In this document: piece by piece, positions 28,404 through 37,412 of the stretch
How positions within the stretch are numbered: the first letter of the stretch is position 1
Layout: each line of letters begins with the position of its first letter
Source of the DNA: JABAAE01 sp905480545
Lineage (GTDB): Bacteria > Planctomycetota > Planctomycetia > Pirellulales > Pirellulaceae
Assembly (NCBI GenBank): GCA_943788025.1
Contig: CALSOR010000002.1
Span: 62,001-126,000, forward strand
DNA length: 64,000 nt
Reading direction: 5' to 3'
Translations under genes and position numbers: made by a program
Notes under the pieces: generated by a model
What the model was told of the DNA's origin: nothing
Database searches by the model: none
Seen by the model: the letters and a program-made list of their open reading frames with translations, nothing else

Positions 28404-29720
28404 ATGAAAAGCACCTTCCCACAAACGGTTCAACTTGGTCTGAAGAGCCTTCTGCTGCAAAAAATGCGAGCTGGGTTGGCGGCGCTTGGCATATTCATCG
28501 GCACATCGACCGTCATTTGGCTGGTCGCAATGGGTGAGGGCGTTAGCTATCGGGCTCAGGAGCAAATCAAGGAACTCGGAGCGACCAATATCATTCTTCG
28601 AACGAAGAAACCCTCATCAACAACGAGTGGCTCAGATCCATCGGGCAAGGTAAAAGTTTACGGACTACTCCGTAAGGATTTTGACCGAGTGGTCGCAAAT
28701 GTTGATTCAATCAAAAACGCGATTCCAATGCGTGAAGTCCGTTTTGAACTGAGGCGTGATGACAAAACGGCGGATGCGGTCTTGGTCGGTTGCGTTGAAG
28801 AGCACCTTGAACTAAATCGACTTCAAATTGAACGGGGGCGATGGCTGCATCTTAGTGATCGCGGAAAAAAGAACATCGTCCTCGCTGCCGATACTGCCAA
28901 ACGACTCTTTCCTTATGAGAATCCAATCGGCAAAACGATTTGGGTTGGTAGTGAGTTTTATGTTGTTATTGGATTGACGAAGAAGCGAACGGCTTCCGCA
29001 TCGATTGGCGGCAGTTTGGATGCCCGCGACTACAACATGGACGCCTACATTCCCCTGAAAACATTGCGACAACGAGTTGGTGATTTAGTAATGCGGCGTG
29101 TCGGAGGAGACTTTCAAGGAGAACAAGTTGAGTTAAGTCAAATTACCGTTGGCGTCGAAACCATTAAAGAGGTCGATGAAACTGCTGCGATTATTCAAAA
29201 TCTCCTGGAGACATACCACGACCAGGAAGATTATGCTGTCGTTGTACCCAAAGAGCTTTTGCGTCAAGCCGAACGAACACGGGCCATGTTCAATGTGCTG
29301 CTCGTGGTGATAGCCGGCATCTCATTGATGGTCGGCGGCATCGGTATTATGAACATCATGTTGGCAACAGTGACCGAACGGACTCGAGAGATTGGAATCC
29401 GCCGCGCACTGGGAGCGAGACGAGTTGACATCATTTACCAATTCCTAACCGAGACGGTCGTACTGACCGCCAGTGGTGGATTGCTTGGCGTACTTTTTGG
29501 CGTGATGTGTGGTCCCTTGTTCCGAAGCTTTCGTTACGTCGTGACATTGTTTTCGCCAGATTTTTTGCCGCCAATCGTTTATGACCTCGAGCCACGAATC
29601 GCAACTTGGTCAGTTATTCTATCGCTCTTTATCTCATTCGGCGTCGGAATCGTATTCGGCGTCTACCCGGCGCGACAAGCAGCCTACATGGATCCCATCG
29701 AGGCATTGCGACACGAATAA
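28404..29720 (+). CDS. MacB-type ABC transporter permease
   Basis: A 438-residue permease with an N-terminal helix (AGLAALGIFIGTSTVIWLV), a large periplasmic MacB_PCD-like domain and three C-terminal helices with the FtsX-family signature ISLMVGGIGIMNIMLATVTE followed by RTREIGIRRALGARR. It would form the membrane part of a tripartite ABC pump with the adaptors upstream. There is no ATP-binding domain in this protein and no separate ABC ATPase gene anywhere in the window, so its ATPase must be encoded elsewhere. The ATG at 28404 (MKSTFPQTVQ) was preferred over an upstream TTG at 28383. Confidence 0.85.
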   Translation: MKSTFPQTVQLGLKSLLLQKMRAGLAALGIFIGTSTVIWLVAMGEGVSYRAQEQIKELGATNIILRTKKPSSTTSGSDPSGKVKVYGLLRKDFDRVVANVDSIKNAIPMREVRFELRRDDKTADAVLVGCVEEHLELNRLQIERGRWLHLSDRGKKNIVLAADTAKRLFPYENPIGKTIWVGSEFYVVIGLTKKRTASASIGGSLDARDYNMDAYIPLKTLRQRVGDLVMRRVGGDFQGEQVELSQITVGVETIKEVDETAAIIQNLLETYHDQEDYAVVVPKELLRQAERTRAMFNVLLVVIAGISLMVGGIGIMNIMLATVTERTREIGIRRALGARRVDIIYQFLTETVVLTASGGLLGVLFGVMCGPLFRSFRYVVTLFSPDFLPPIVYDLEPRIATWSVILSLFISFGVGIVFGVYPARQAAYMDPIEALRHE

Positions 29721-29785
29721 TCGGAACCGATTATCGAATCGCCGACCATCCACGCCGATTCATGGCTAATTCAAAAACAATCCTA

Positions 29786-32700
29786 TCATTCTTTTCTGCT
29801 CGACATCAAGAATCCGATTAGATCGCGAAAATCGTCATTCGAAAGGGTCTCGCCAAAGTTATTCGGCATCGGCGAACTACGAGTCTCTTTTTGGTTTTCG
29901 ATCTCGGATTTTGCAATCAGGATCTCTTTCCCTGTGGTATCCACCAACGTCAAATGAGATGCCGTTTCATCGTTTGTTTTCTTGACAAATCCGTTAAAAA
30001 CTCGTCCGTCATCCGTCCCGATCAATGATGCACGAAACGCGGCATCAACGTTTCGATTGGGCAACAAGATATCTTCCGCCAATCTATCGAGACCGCGTGC
30101 TCCGATCCCATCTAAATTCGGACCGACCTGTTTGCCTTTACCTGCAATCTGATGACAGTTAGCACAGTTCTTTTCAAAGACTTTTAACCCGTTCGAAATC
30201 GCAGGAGCCTTGGTTACGTAGCTTTCGATACGTTGTTTCATTAATGCAACCGCCGCCGCATCCAACTTCGGAAGATTCACAACGAACGCATCAACCGCTT
30301 TTGAAATCGCTTGATCGTCATACGCTTGAATCGTATCCACTAAACGTGAATCAGAAAAAACGGCTGGTGAAAGCTGATTGCCTTCGACCATTTTGACAAG
30401 TGTTTTCGCTCCTTTCTTGTCGGTGACCAAGGCGTTTGCGAATCGACCCTGCTGCGCAGCCGACGCGGTCTTGGAAATTTCACCCAGAACATTCGTGGCC
30501 GCGATTAAATCGCCGGAAACGATCGCTTGAATCGCGGACTTCTTCGATTTCACACCGACGTTTGGCAAACTTTGAACCATTGAGGATGCTCGAAAAACTG
30601 CAGCCGATTCAAGTGACTTGGAATCGAGAGCGACCAGTGTTGAGCACAACGACTCCGCCAATTGCCCACCGTTGGAATTGGCCAACAGATCGACAATCTT
30701 TTTTCGCATGTTGGTTAAACCGAATTGCTCGACAATCTGTGCCGCTTTTTTCTGATTCTGAAGCCTCTTTGACGGATTCAGTCCTTGCTGCGAAAATCGC
30801 CCCGCTGCCAACCAAGCGTACGCTCCGCTTGAGTCTTGATCGACCAGCTCCATCACCGCGAATTGACCGTCAAACTTCTTTGTATCCCAAACCATTTTTT
30901 GGGCGGTGTCGTTTCGCGGCGGCGTGCACTTCCGGATCACTTGATTCGTCGCGACCAAACGCAATTGAACATAATTTAAATTGCCTAAAGGTTTGTCAGG
31001 AACGCCATCATGCCCAGCAAGATAAAAAGAAAATTCACTGGACAATTCAAACGGTTCGCTTCGGTATATTCCGGTTTGCTGTTCGCCCTTGACGATGCTA
31101 CTCCACAATGGCGTTTTGACCATTCCGTCGGCAGAATTTCGACGATCGGATTGGATAAAGATATTTTCGGTATCCGCCGGCGCGACCGCTGTTTCATCTT
31201 TAAAGTAGCTCCAACTCAAAACTTCATCGGCTTTCTTTGAACCGGAAAGCGTAGGACCGAACAATTTATCGGCAATCGTTGTCGCCCATTGGCGAACAGA
31301 AGGCGTGAGTTTCTCGCCACGTTTCGTTAGCCCGGTGCGAATGCCTTCCAACAACGTCAACTGAAAATCAATGTCATTTCCAAATCGTTTTTGCGCGATC
31401 GAAACAATGGAGACAAGCGAATCGGTCGAACCATATTGAGAAACAAACTCCAAATACGCCGTTAGCTTTGCGGCATCGTTCTTTGAAATTTTCGCAATAT
31501 TGTTGACGACAAACTCTGCCGCCGGTTCAGTCTTGATCGCCAAGCAAACGTCGGCAAACGGCTGATAAACCGACTCTGGAATCAGTTTCGCGACTGCTCG
31601 GAATCGCTGATCGCGACCCTTCAGATGGTCTCGCAACGCAATTTTGATCGCGTGAATCAGGTAACGATCCGATGATGGTGTTTTTGCCAATAATGCAACA
31701 AGTTGAGTGGAGAATTCGCACTCTGGATGCTTTGCAATCGCCATAACAGCGAAGCGGCGAATAAACGGATTTTCTGAACCTAGTCCCTTCGCCAATACAA
31801 GCGGTTCGTTTCCCACAAGTTCCTTCCGGTTGGCAAGCTGTCGAAATGCTTCGATTTGCACTTCGAAGGAATCGGGAGAATCGGTTCGCGGCATGCATAT
31901 ATTCTGCCTGAAATTTCTTCGGTTTTCATCGCCTGAGAACACGACACGCCAGATTCGACCACGTTGCCGATCACGTTTCGGATGATTGAGATCGACTTCG
32001 TAATGACCGATGATCGCATTATAAAAATCGGCGATGTAAAGTGCCCCGTCTGGACCCACTTGGAGATTAACAGGTCGGAACCATGGATCACCGGGAATCA
32101 CAAAGTCTGATTCTTCTCGCGCTGCCATACTTGAACCCGAATAAACCAAGTGATTTCGGTTGATTCGTCCAGTAACAACGTTCCCACCAAACGTACTCCT
32201 CTTGTAAACATCAGGGAATTTCGTGTATTCACCCAATGCAATGCCGCCGATTCCAGTTGAATCATGCAAGTGCTCCATCACGTTGGGAATATAGCCCAGA
32301 CCGTCATGTGGCTTTCCAAAGCTATCATGATGGCCGCCAGGCAAAATTAAGTTGATTGGCTTGGTGTGACAGTCCGCAGTGAAGATGTCTCCACGGCTAT
32401 CAATCGTTAAACCGAACGGATTAACTTGTCCACGAGTCACAATTTCAATACGGGAACCATCCGCTTTGAAGCGAAAGACATTTCCCGAATTCAGTTGGAC
32501 TTCATGACCATCGTTTCCTGAAACCGTCGATTGGTTATTGAAACCATGACAAGCATAAATCCAACCATCTTTTCCGTCAGTAAAACTGCTGCACATTCCA
32601 TGCGTATCCCGCGTCGTATCAAACGGCCCGTAAAGAACCTCACGCTTGTCCGCTTTGCCATCACCGTCCGTGTCCGACAGAAACCAAATGTTCGGAATGC

Positions 32701-34297
32701 TGAAACAAATCACGCCGTTTTTATGGGGTAGCAATCCCATCGGAATATTTAGTTTGTCCGCAAATGTTGTAACCTTATCCGCTTCCCCATCGTTGTCGGT
32801 GTCCTCCAGTATTTTGATGGCGTCACGGGCCTTCGATGGATCAGCCGCAGCAAATGGATACTCCAGCGAGCTACTGACCCATAATCGCCCGCGCGGACCA
32901 AACGCAATATTCATCGGTTTGGCAATTTGAGGTTCGGAAGCAACAAGTTGAATCTCAAACCCAGGAGGCAGGACAAAGGTCTTTTGCTGCTTTCGTGGCG
33001 AAAGCGGTTCGGTCGTTCGCACGTTTTCATTGAATTCTTTGCTGCCAACATTCAATGGGATATCCGACCATTTTTTTTCGATACGTTGAAAATCGTCCTG
33101 CTGCACAAACAAATAGGTCCCCAATTTGTTACCGATCAAAATGTCGATTTTTTCGTCGCCATTGACATCTCCGGCAGTGACCTGAGTCCCCACGCCGGAT
33201 CGTTCGTCGATAAGTTTTGGCACAAAAAGGACGCGACCCTTTCTCCGAACTGTCTTCAACCAAAACAGAATCGGAAGTTGTTTCGCACCAGGGTCACCAC
33301 CCCCATGCGCCCAATACCGTTTACCCGTCACGATATCCTGAACGCCATCGTTATCGACATCGGTCAAAAACAGAGCATGCATTTGTGAAATGGCCAAACC
33401 GAACGGATTGTCAGCTGGGTTATCGGTCATGATTTTATGGGGAACAAAATCGATTTTCGTTCCCGATTTTTTTTGCTCAAACCATGTCAAACCATATCCA
33501 TGCGCATTTTGCGATGAGATCACATCGTTGTCACCATCACCATCAAAATCGTACGCAAACATTTGCGCGCCGCCAATTTGTGCAAATCGGAACGGATGAA
33601 ACTCAAACAGCTGCCCCTTGGTTTCCGTTTGTCGCCACCAACCATTTGTTTCCAAAAGGTCGTTACGTCCATCGCCGTCAACATCACCTATTCCCATTCC
33701 GTGAGTGAATCGACCCAGCCCTTTATTTGGCGTGATTGCGGTGAATTGAAACGTCACTGCCGTACCGTCAAATTTTGGCTCGACGTAACCGAATGCTCCA
33801 TGTCGAATGCAAACCAAATCAGGAATGCCGTCTCCTGTTATGTCGGTGAATGCTGGCGATTCATTGCAAATATTGTCGATCGCTTCGCGACGCTTCCAGT
33901 TTTGCGTCGCGACTGTTTTGCCTTTCGATTTCACCCCGGGATTCTCAAACCAAAACGCTGGCTCACCTGGCATGCCTACGGTCAAGATATCGATATTGCC
34001 GTCTTTGTTAAAATCGCAGGTCCATGTGAAGAAGTGTTTCGAATAACCCTTTATCGGAAGCGATTCACCTTCGGTGTAGCGAACCTTTTGGAGAAAGTCG
34101 GGCCCGGCGTACCAATAGGGCCCAGACACCAAATCGACTTTTCCATCTTTGTTGATATCTGCAAACGAAGTGCCCTCGGAATAAAACTCTTCCGTAATTG
34201 TGAATCGTTCAAATACGACCTCATTCGCGTGGATGGAACGCGACTGGTAGAACGCGATTACCGATAGTAAAACACAGGAAATCTTTAGGTACAACAT
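29786..34297 (-). CDS. Giant exported FG-GAP / propeller dehydrogenase-like / heme c protein
   Basis: A 1503-residue protein with signal peptide (MLYLKISCVLLSVIAFYQSRSIHA). Residues about 25-420 carry FG-GAP/VCBS-type repeats (DINKDGKVDLVSG, DFDGDGDNDVISS, DVDNDGVQDIVTG) that bind calcium and form a propeller. A second propeller (about 430-790) matches the planctomycete membrane-bound dehydrogenase (PVC-type) domain, with GPRGRLWVSSSLEYP and GPDGALYIADFYNAIIGH. A long helical, HEAT-like region follows, and one heme c site, CANCH (1378-1382), lies near the C-terminus. Such proteins are multiplied in planctomycetes and are thought to act on sugars or polysaccharides in the periplasm; the substrate is unknown. 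Start 34297 was chosen because it begins the signal peptide. Confidence 0.87.
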   Translation of the reverse strand: MLYLKISCVLLSVIAFYQSRSIHANEVVFERFTITEEFYSEGTSFADINKDGKVDLVSGPYWYAGPDFLQKVRYTEGESLPIKGYSKHFFTWTCDFNKDGNIDILTVGMPGEPAFWFENPGVKSKGKTVATQNWKRREAIDNICNESPAFTDITGDGIPDLVCIRHGAFGYVEPKFDGTAVTFQFTAITPNKGLGRFTHGMGIGDVDGDGRNDLLETNGWWRQTETKGQLFEFHPFRFAQIGGAQMFAYDFDGDGDNDVISSQNAHGYGLTWFEQKKSGTKIDFVPHKIMTDNPADNPFGLAISQMHALFLTDVDNDGVQDIVTGKRYWAHGGGDPGAKQLPILFWLKTVRRKGRVLFVPKLIDERSGVGTQVTAGDVNGDEKIDILIGNKLGTYLFVQQDDFQRIEKKWSDIPLNVGSKEFNENVRTTEPLSPRKQQKTFVLPPGFEIQLVASEPQIAKPMNIAFGPRGRLWVSSSLEYPFAAADPSKARDAIKILEDTDNDGEADKVTTFADKLNIPMGLLPHKNGVICFSIPNIWFLSDTDGDGKADKREVLYGPFDTTRDTHGMCSSFTDGKDGWIYACHGFNNQSTVSGNDGHEVQLNSGNVFRFKADGSRIEIVTRGQVNPFGLTIDSRGDIFTADCHTKPINLILPGGHHDSFGKPHDGLGYIPNVMEHLHDSTGIGGIALGEYTKFPDVYKRSTFGGNVVTGRINRNHLVYSGSSMAAREESDFVIPGDPWFRPVNLQVGPDGALYIADFYNAIIGHYEVDLNHPKRDRQRGRIWRVVFSGDENRRNFRQNICMPRTDSPDSFEVQIEAFRQLANRKELVGNEPLVLAKGLGSENPFIRRFAVMAIAKHPECEFSTQLVALLAKTPSSDRYLIHAIKIALRDHLKGRDQRFRAVAKLIPESVYQPFADVCLAIKTEPAAEFVVNNIAKISKNDAAKLTAYLEFVSQYGSTDSLVSIVSIAQKRFGNDIDFQLTLLEGIRTGLTKRGEKLTPSVRQWATTIADKLFGPTLSGSKKADEVLSWSYFKDETAVAPADTENIFIQSDRRNSADGMVKTPLWSSIVKGEQQTGIYRSEPFELSSEFSFYLAGHDGVPDKPLGNLNYVQLRLVATNQVIRKCTPPRNDTAQKMVWDTKKFDGQFAVMELVDQDSSGAYAWLAAGRFSQQGLNPSKRLQNQKKAAQIVEQFGLTNMRKKIVDLLANSNGGQLAESLCSTLVALDSKSLESAAVFRASSMVQSLPNVGVKSKKSAIQAIVSGDLIAATNVLGEISKTASAAQQGRFANALVTDKKGAKTLVKMVEGNQLSPAVFSDSRLVDTIQAYDDQAISKAVDAFVVNLPKLDAAAVALMKQRIESYVTKAPAISNGLKVFEKNCANCHQIAGKGKQVGPNLDGIGARGLDRLAEDILLPNRNVDAAFRASLIGTDDGRVFNGFVKKTNDETASHLTLVDTTGKEILIAKSEIENQKETRSSPMPNNFGETLSNDDFRDLIGFLMSSRKE

Positions 34298-34441
34298 TCT
34301 GCCGCCCAAGAAGAAATGGTGAGATCGAATAGTTTGATGGTAGAGCGACATTCTAATCGAATGGGCCCTCAGGTGTTCCACCCACGTCGATTCGAATCGT
34401 TAAAAAACAGGTAGACAGCTGCCGATTTTCTCTATTTACGA

Positions 34442-35932
34442 TTACTCACTTTTACTTGCTAAAAACTCCTCACGATACCTAACTTTCGGCTGCTTGGTCG
34501 CGGGATCGATTTCATTGGATGTAAACCATTCCGCCGTCGCATTGTCTTCTTTGACTGTAATCCCAAGGAAACCACCTTTCCCACTAAAATAGCGATGGAA
34601 TTCAGTTTTCCGACCGGGGTTTCCTCCAAATTTATGCTCATCGTTGATCGGACCGCATCCAAGCTCAAGCAGTCCAGTCTTGGGGTCTTTTGAACAATAT
34701 TGCCAATGTCGATCGCCGCAAATCACAAAGGTGTTTTTTTGCTGTGAAAGAAAATCACGCAGCTCCTGACCCTCAAAGGCAAAATTTGCGTTTGAATGGT
34801 TATCAGCTTTACCTTTTTTGTCGGGGCCAACAATCGGACCGGGTGTGATGACAAATTTAAATGTGGCATCCGATTCGGTGATCGACTTCTTCAACCAGGC
34901 TTTTTGCTTCGCCCCCAAAATCGTCTTCTTAGGACCGTCCTGCATTCGATTAGGTGAACGAAAGTCTCGATTTTCAGTCATCCAGATCTGGACGTCTTTT
35001 CCCCAACGATAGGTGCGATGGGTTTTCTCACCCATCGGTACTTGCTCTCGAAAAATATTGAGGCCTTGTTCAAAAGTCAAATCACCATAAGTTTGCCCAG
35101 GCCAACAATCGTTCTTTAAAGTGTCATGATCATCCTTCATAAAGTACGACGTAACATGCTGATGAAAATGTTGATTATGTTTGTAGGCAAACATCAGATT
35201 CCATTTCGCTCGCGCCTGAGATTCGTTCTTGCTTAACGGAACCTTGTCGTAGTACAAAATATCGCCCGTATGGACAAAGAAATGTGGCTTGAATCCTAGC
35301 ATCTGTTTGTATGCGACATGTCCATCCTTGCCAGAGTCGATGCTTCGAACCGCTTGGCAGGTTGAAACAATAAATCGAATCGGAGTTGAATCATTCTTAA
35401 TCGGCGAGGTTTCGAAGAAACCCTCAATGAAATTCGATGGCTCAGATTCGACAGTTTTTCGAGCCTCGATTAGGTACTTATATCGTGTGGCTGGGGCCAG
35501 ACCTGCCAGCTTGATCTGCCGGGTGAAATCTCGCGAGGAGTCAACTTCGAACCATTGGGTTTTTTGCCGTTTTGGATTTTGGGATAGGTTTTTAAACGAT
35601 TCATTGAATGGTGCAAAATGCACACAGATTTGCCCCGGTTCGCCGTCCAAGACGCCAAGTGGCATCTCGATTTTTGATCGGGCGTTCGATGGAAGCCCTT
35701 CGGTGAAGATCGGAAGCAAACCAAAATTAGCCTGCGGTTGTTTTGTTAAGCGTGTCCATACAATAGCCGACGTTTGATCGACTTCACCGACTTTGGCACC
35801 GTTTCCGAAATAGGGCGCCGAGGACGAGTGTTGGTCCTGCCCCCAACCTAATCCGGAAGCCAAGATCAGGATGCATGCGGATTGAAAACATGCATGCAAT
35901 CGCGCGTTGCCAGAAGAAAATCGAATCGACAT
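34442..35932 (-). CDS. PhoD-like exported phosphatase/phosphodiesterase
   Basis: A 496-residue secreted metallophosphoesterase with an N-terminal signal (ending ASGLGWGQ). A fibronectin-like domain (about 40-170, TSAIVWTRLTKQP, LAPATRYKYLIEA) precedes the PhoD catalytic domain. Metal-binding motifs visible are HTGDILYYD, MKDDHDTLKNDC and GDRHWQY. It would release phosphate from organic phosphate in the periplasm or outside. The start at 35932 (MSIRFSSGN) is preferred over a TTG at 36010, because the latter lies inside the terminator of the upstream selenoprotein gene. Confidence 0.85.
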   Translation of the reverse strand: MSIRFSSGNARLHACFQSACILILASGLGWGQDQHSSSAPYFGNGAKVGEVDQTSAIVWTRLTKQPQANFGLLPIFTEGLPSNARSKIEMPLGVLDGEPGQICVHFAPFNESFKNLSQNPKRQKTQWFEVDSSRDFTRQIKLAGLAPATRYKYLIEARKTVESEPSNFIEGFFETSPIKNDSTPIRFIVSTCQAVRSIDSGKDGHVAYKQMLGFKPHFFVHTGDILYYDKVPLSKNESQARAKWNLMFAYKHNQHFHQHVTSYFMKDDHDTLKNDCWPGQTYGDLTFEQGLNIFREQVPMGEKTHRTYRWGKDVQIWMTENRDFRSPNRMQDGPKKTILGAKQKAWLKKSITESDATFKFVITPGPIVGPDKKGKADNHSNANFAFEGQELRDFLSQQKNTFVICGDRHWQYCSKDPKTGLLELGCGPINDEHKFGGNPGRKTEFHRYFSGKGGFLGITVKEDNATAEWFTSNEIDPATKQPKVRYREEFLASKSE

Positions 35933-35986
35933 TGTGTTAGAAGACCTGTATTTTTTTTGATGGTTGCAACGGACACGTGTAGACGT

Positions 35987-36019
35987 AAAAAAAACCGAGT
36001 TGCAAAACAACTCGGTTTT
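35987..36019 (-). terminator. Terminator of the HMA selenoprotein gene
   Basis: A 12-bp perfect stem, aaaaccgagttg (35991-36002) with caactcggtttt (36008-36019), loop caaaa, and an A-run at 35987-35994 that becomes the T-tract on the minus strand. It lies 29 bases after the TAA of the HMA gene. Confidence 0.92.
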
Positions 36020-36047
36020 CGCTTTTTCTATCTTACATCAAAGGAAA

Positions 36048-37412
36048 TTACTTTTTGACTTCGTAACCTTTAACGTGTTTGTTACCCGCTTTGACAATTT
36101 CGTCAAGCTTCTTCTTGAAATCAAGATCAGCCGAAACTGCGAAGGTCGCGGTATTGGCTTTGACGTCAGTTTTGAGATCGCTGAAGACTCCGGCTTTGGT
36201 CAGTGCAGACCGCACTGAACGTTCGCATCCGCCTCAGGTCATGTTCGGCAGCTTCAAGCTGACCGTCTTCTTTTTGACATCCTTTTTCTTCTTTTCGATC
36301 TTGTAACCTTTGACGTGCTTATTTCCGTCGGCAACGATTTCGTCAAGCTTCTTTTTGAAGTTGAGATCAGCTGAAACCTTGAAGGTCGCGCTATTGCTTT
36401 TGACGTCGGTTTTAAGATCTTTGAAGACACCTGCTTTGGTCAGTGCAGACCGCACTGAACGTTCGCATCCGCCTCACGTCATGTTCGGCAGCTTCAGGCT
36501 GACCGTCTTTGTCTTTGGCTTTTCTTTTTTGTCGTCTTTTTTGTCGTCTTTTTTGGTAGCGACTTCGTAGCCTTTAACGTGACGGTTGCCGTCGGCAACG
36601 ATTGCGTCGAGCTTCTTTTTGAAATCGACGCCGGTTGAAACAGCGAATGTCGCCGTATGTGCTTTAACGTCGGTTTTGAGATCCTTGAAGATTCCTGCTT
36701 TCGTCAATGCAGACCGCACTGAACGTTCGCAACCACCTCAAGTCATGTTCGGCAGCTTTAGGCTGACCGTTTTGGTTTTCTTTTCTTCTTTTTTTTCTTC
36801 GTCATCTACAACCGTTGAAACGGTAACAAACGATGATTCGCTGTCGCCGGTTTCACATGCCTTGCAGCATGCTTTCTTGCTGGCACAGCAATCACCTGTT
36901 TTGTTGACAGAAACAAACTGCATTGAGCCGGCATTCTGAAGAGAAGCTCCGTCACCCTTTGCTGGAGCGGCTGTTTCGACTTCGTAGCCTTTAACGTGTG
37001 TGTTACCACCGGCAACGATTTCATCAAGCTTTGTTTTGAAATCGACGTCAGCAGAGACCTTAAAAGTCGCTGTCGTCTTCTTCAAGTCCGTTTTAAGGTC
37101 TTTGAAAACACCTGCTTTGGTTAGTGCAGACTGCACTGAACGTTCGCAACCGCCTCAGGTCATGTTGGGCAGTTTGAGACTGACCATTTGCATATCACCC
37201 GATTTTCCGACCGAAGCACCGTCGCCTGGCTTCGCATCCTTTTTGTCGCCACCACCTTCTTTTTTGTCGGTGGTATCTTTTGAACCCGAAGCGGCCTTAT
37301 CCGCAGCAGTTCCTTTATCACCGCCTTTGTCGCTTTTACCCTTTTCATCACCACCGCAACCGGTCATGACAATGCCTAGGGTGAGGCATAGTAGAATAAT
37401 TAATCGTGACAT
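36048..37412 (-). CDS. Lipoprotein with four HMA domains, each carrying an in-frame UGA (Sec) in UxxC
   Basis: One 454-codon gene with in-frame TGA at codons 86, 225, 313 and 393 (37155-37157, 36738-36740, 36474-36476, 36234-36236) and a TAA stop at 36048-36050. Each TGA sits in the sequence NMT-TGA-GGCERSV, exactly where HMA/MerP-like domains have the first Cys of CxxC, so I read it as selenocysteine. The four domains (about residues 74-150, 215-284, 302-372, 382-454) share VSLKLPNMT, SALTKAG, FKVSAD and HVKGYEV. The N-terminus is a lipoprotein signal with Cys19 (IVMTGCGG), then a charged linker, so the protein should be anchored at a periplasmic face. Between domains 1 and 2 is a Cys-rich stretch, CCASKKACCKAC. 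A hairpin with GGUCU or AGUCU loop follows every TGA. TGA serves as a normal stop elsewhere in the window. Confidence 0.85.
36200..36236 (-). promoter_or_regulatory. SECIS-like hairpin, HMA domain 4
   Basis: After TGA (36234-36236) and 15 bases, TCAGTGC pairs perfectly with GCACTGA around loop GGTCT (36200-36218). The loop equals that of the E. coli fdhF SECIS (GGUCU), and the distance to the UGA is close to it. Confidence 0.75.
36440..36476 (-). promoter_or_regulatory. SECIS-like hairpin, HMA domain 3
   Basis: Identical to the domain 4 element: TGA at 36474-36476, 15-base spacer, 7-bp stem TCAGTGC/GCACTGA, loop GGTCT (hairpin 36440-36458). Confidence 0.75.
36704..36740 (-). promoter_or_regulatory. 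SECIS-like hairpin, HMA domain 2
   Basis: TGA at 36738-36740 and the same spacing. The stem is TCAGTGC/GCATTGA, in which one G-C pair has become G-U, so pairing is kept although the base changed. The loop is again GGTCT (hairpin 36704-36722). Confidence 0.75.
37121..37157 (-). promoter_or_regulatory. SECIS-like hairpin, HMA domain 1
   Basis: TGA at 37155-37157 and the same spacing. The stem is TCAGTGC/GCACTAA with one C-A mismatch near the base; five inner pairs remain, and the loop is AGTCT, still containing the GU needed for SelB binding (hairpin 37121-37139). Confidence 0.65.

Larger units (their letters stand above)
36048..37193 (-). repeat. Four tandem HMA-domain repeats
   Basis: Four diverged copies of a domain of roughly 70 codons, at about 36971-37193, 36561-36770, 36297-36509 and 36048-36269, separated by Lys-rich linkers of different length. 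Copies 3 and 4 are the most alike in DNA, including identical bases in the TGA and hairpin region, which suggests the most recent duplication. Confidence 0.85.

Noticed and set aside
33563..34267. 234-codon plus-strand open frame
   Set aside because: Antisense to the FG-GAP part of the giant protein, whose motifs are unmistakable.
36048..37412. Four or five separate small HMA genes
   Set aside because: All segments are in one frame, joined only by TGA at a conserved motif position, none but the first has a ribosome site, and the apparent starts are GTG codons inside the hairpins.
36048..37412. Global UGA recoding (for example to Trp or Gly)
   Set aside because: Several other genes here end in TGA (the sigma factor, the PLP enzyme, ManA), so UGA is a normal stop.
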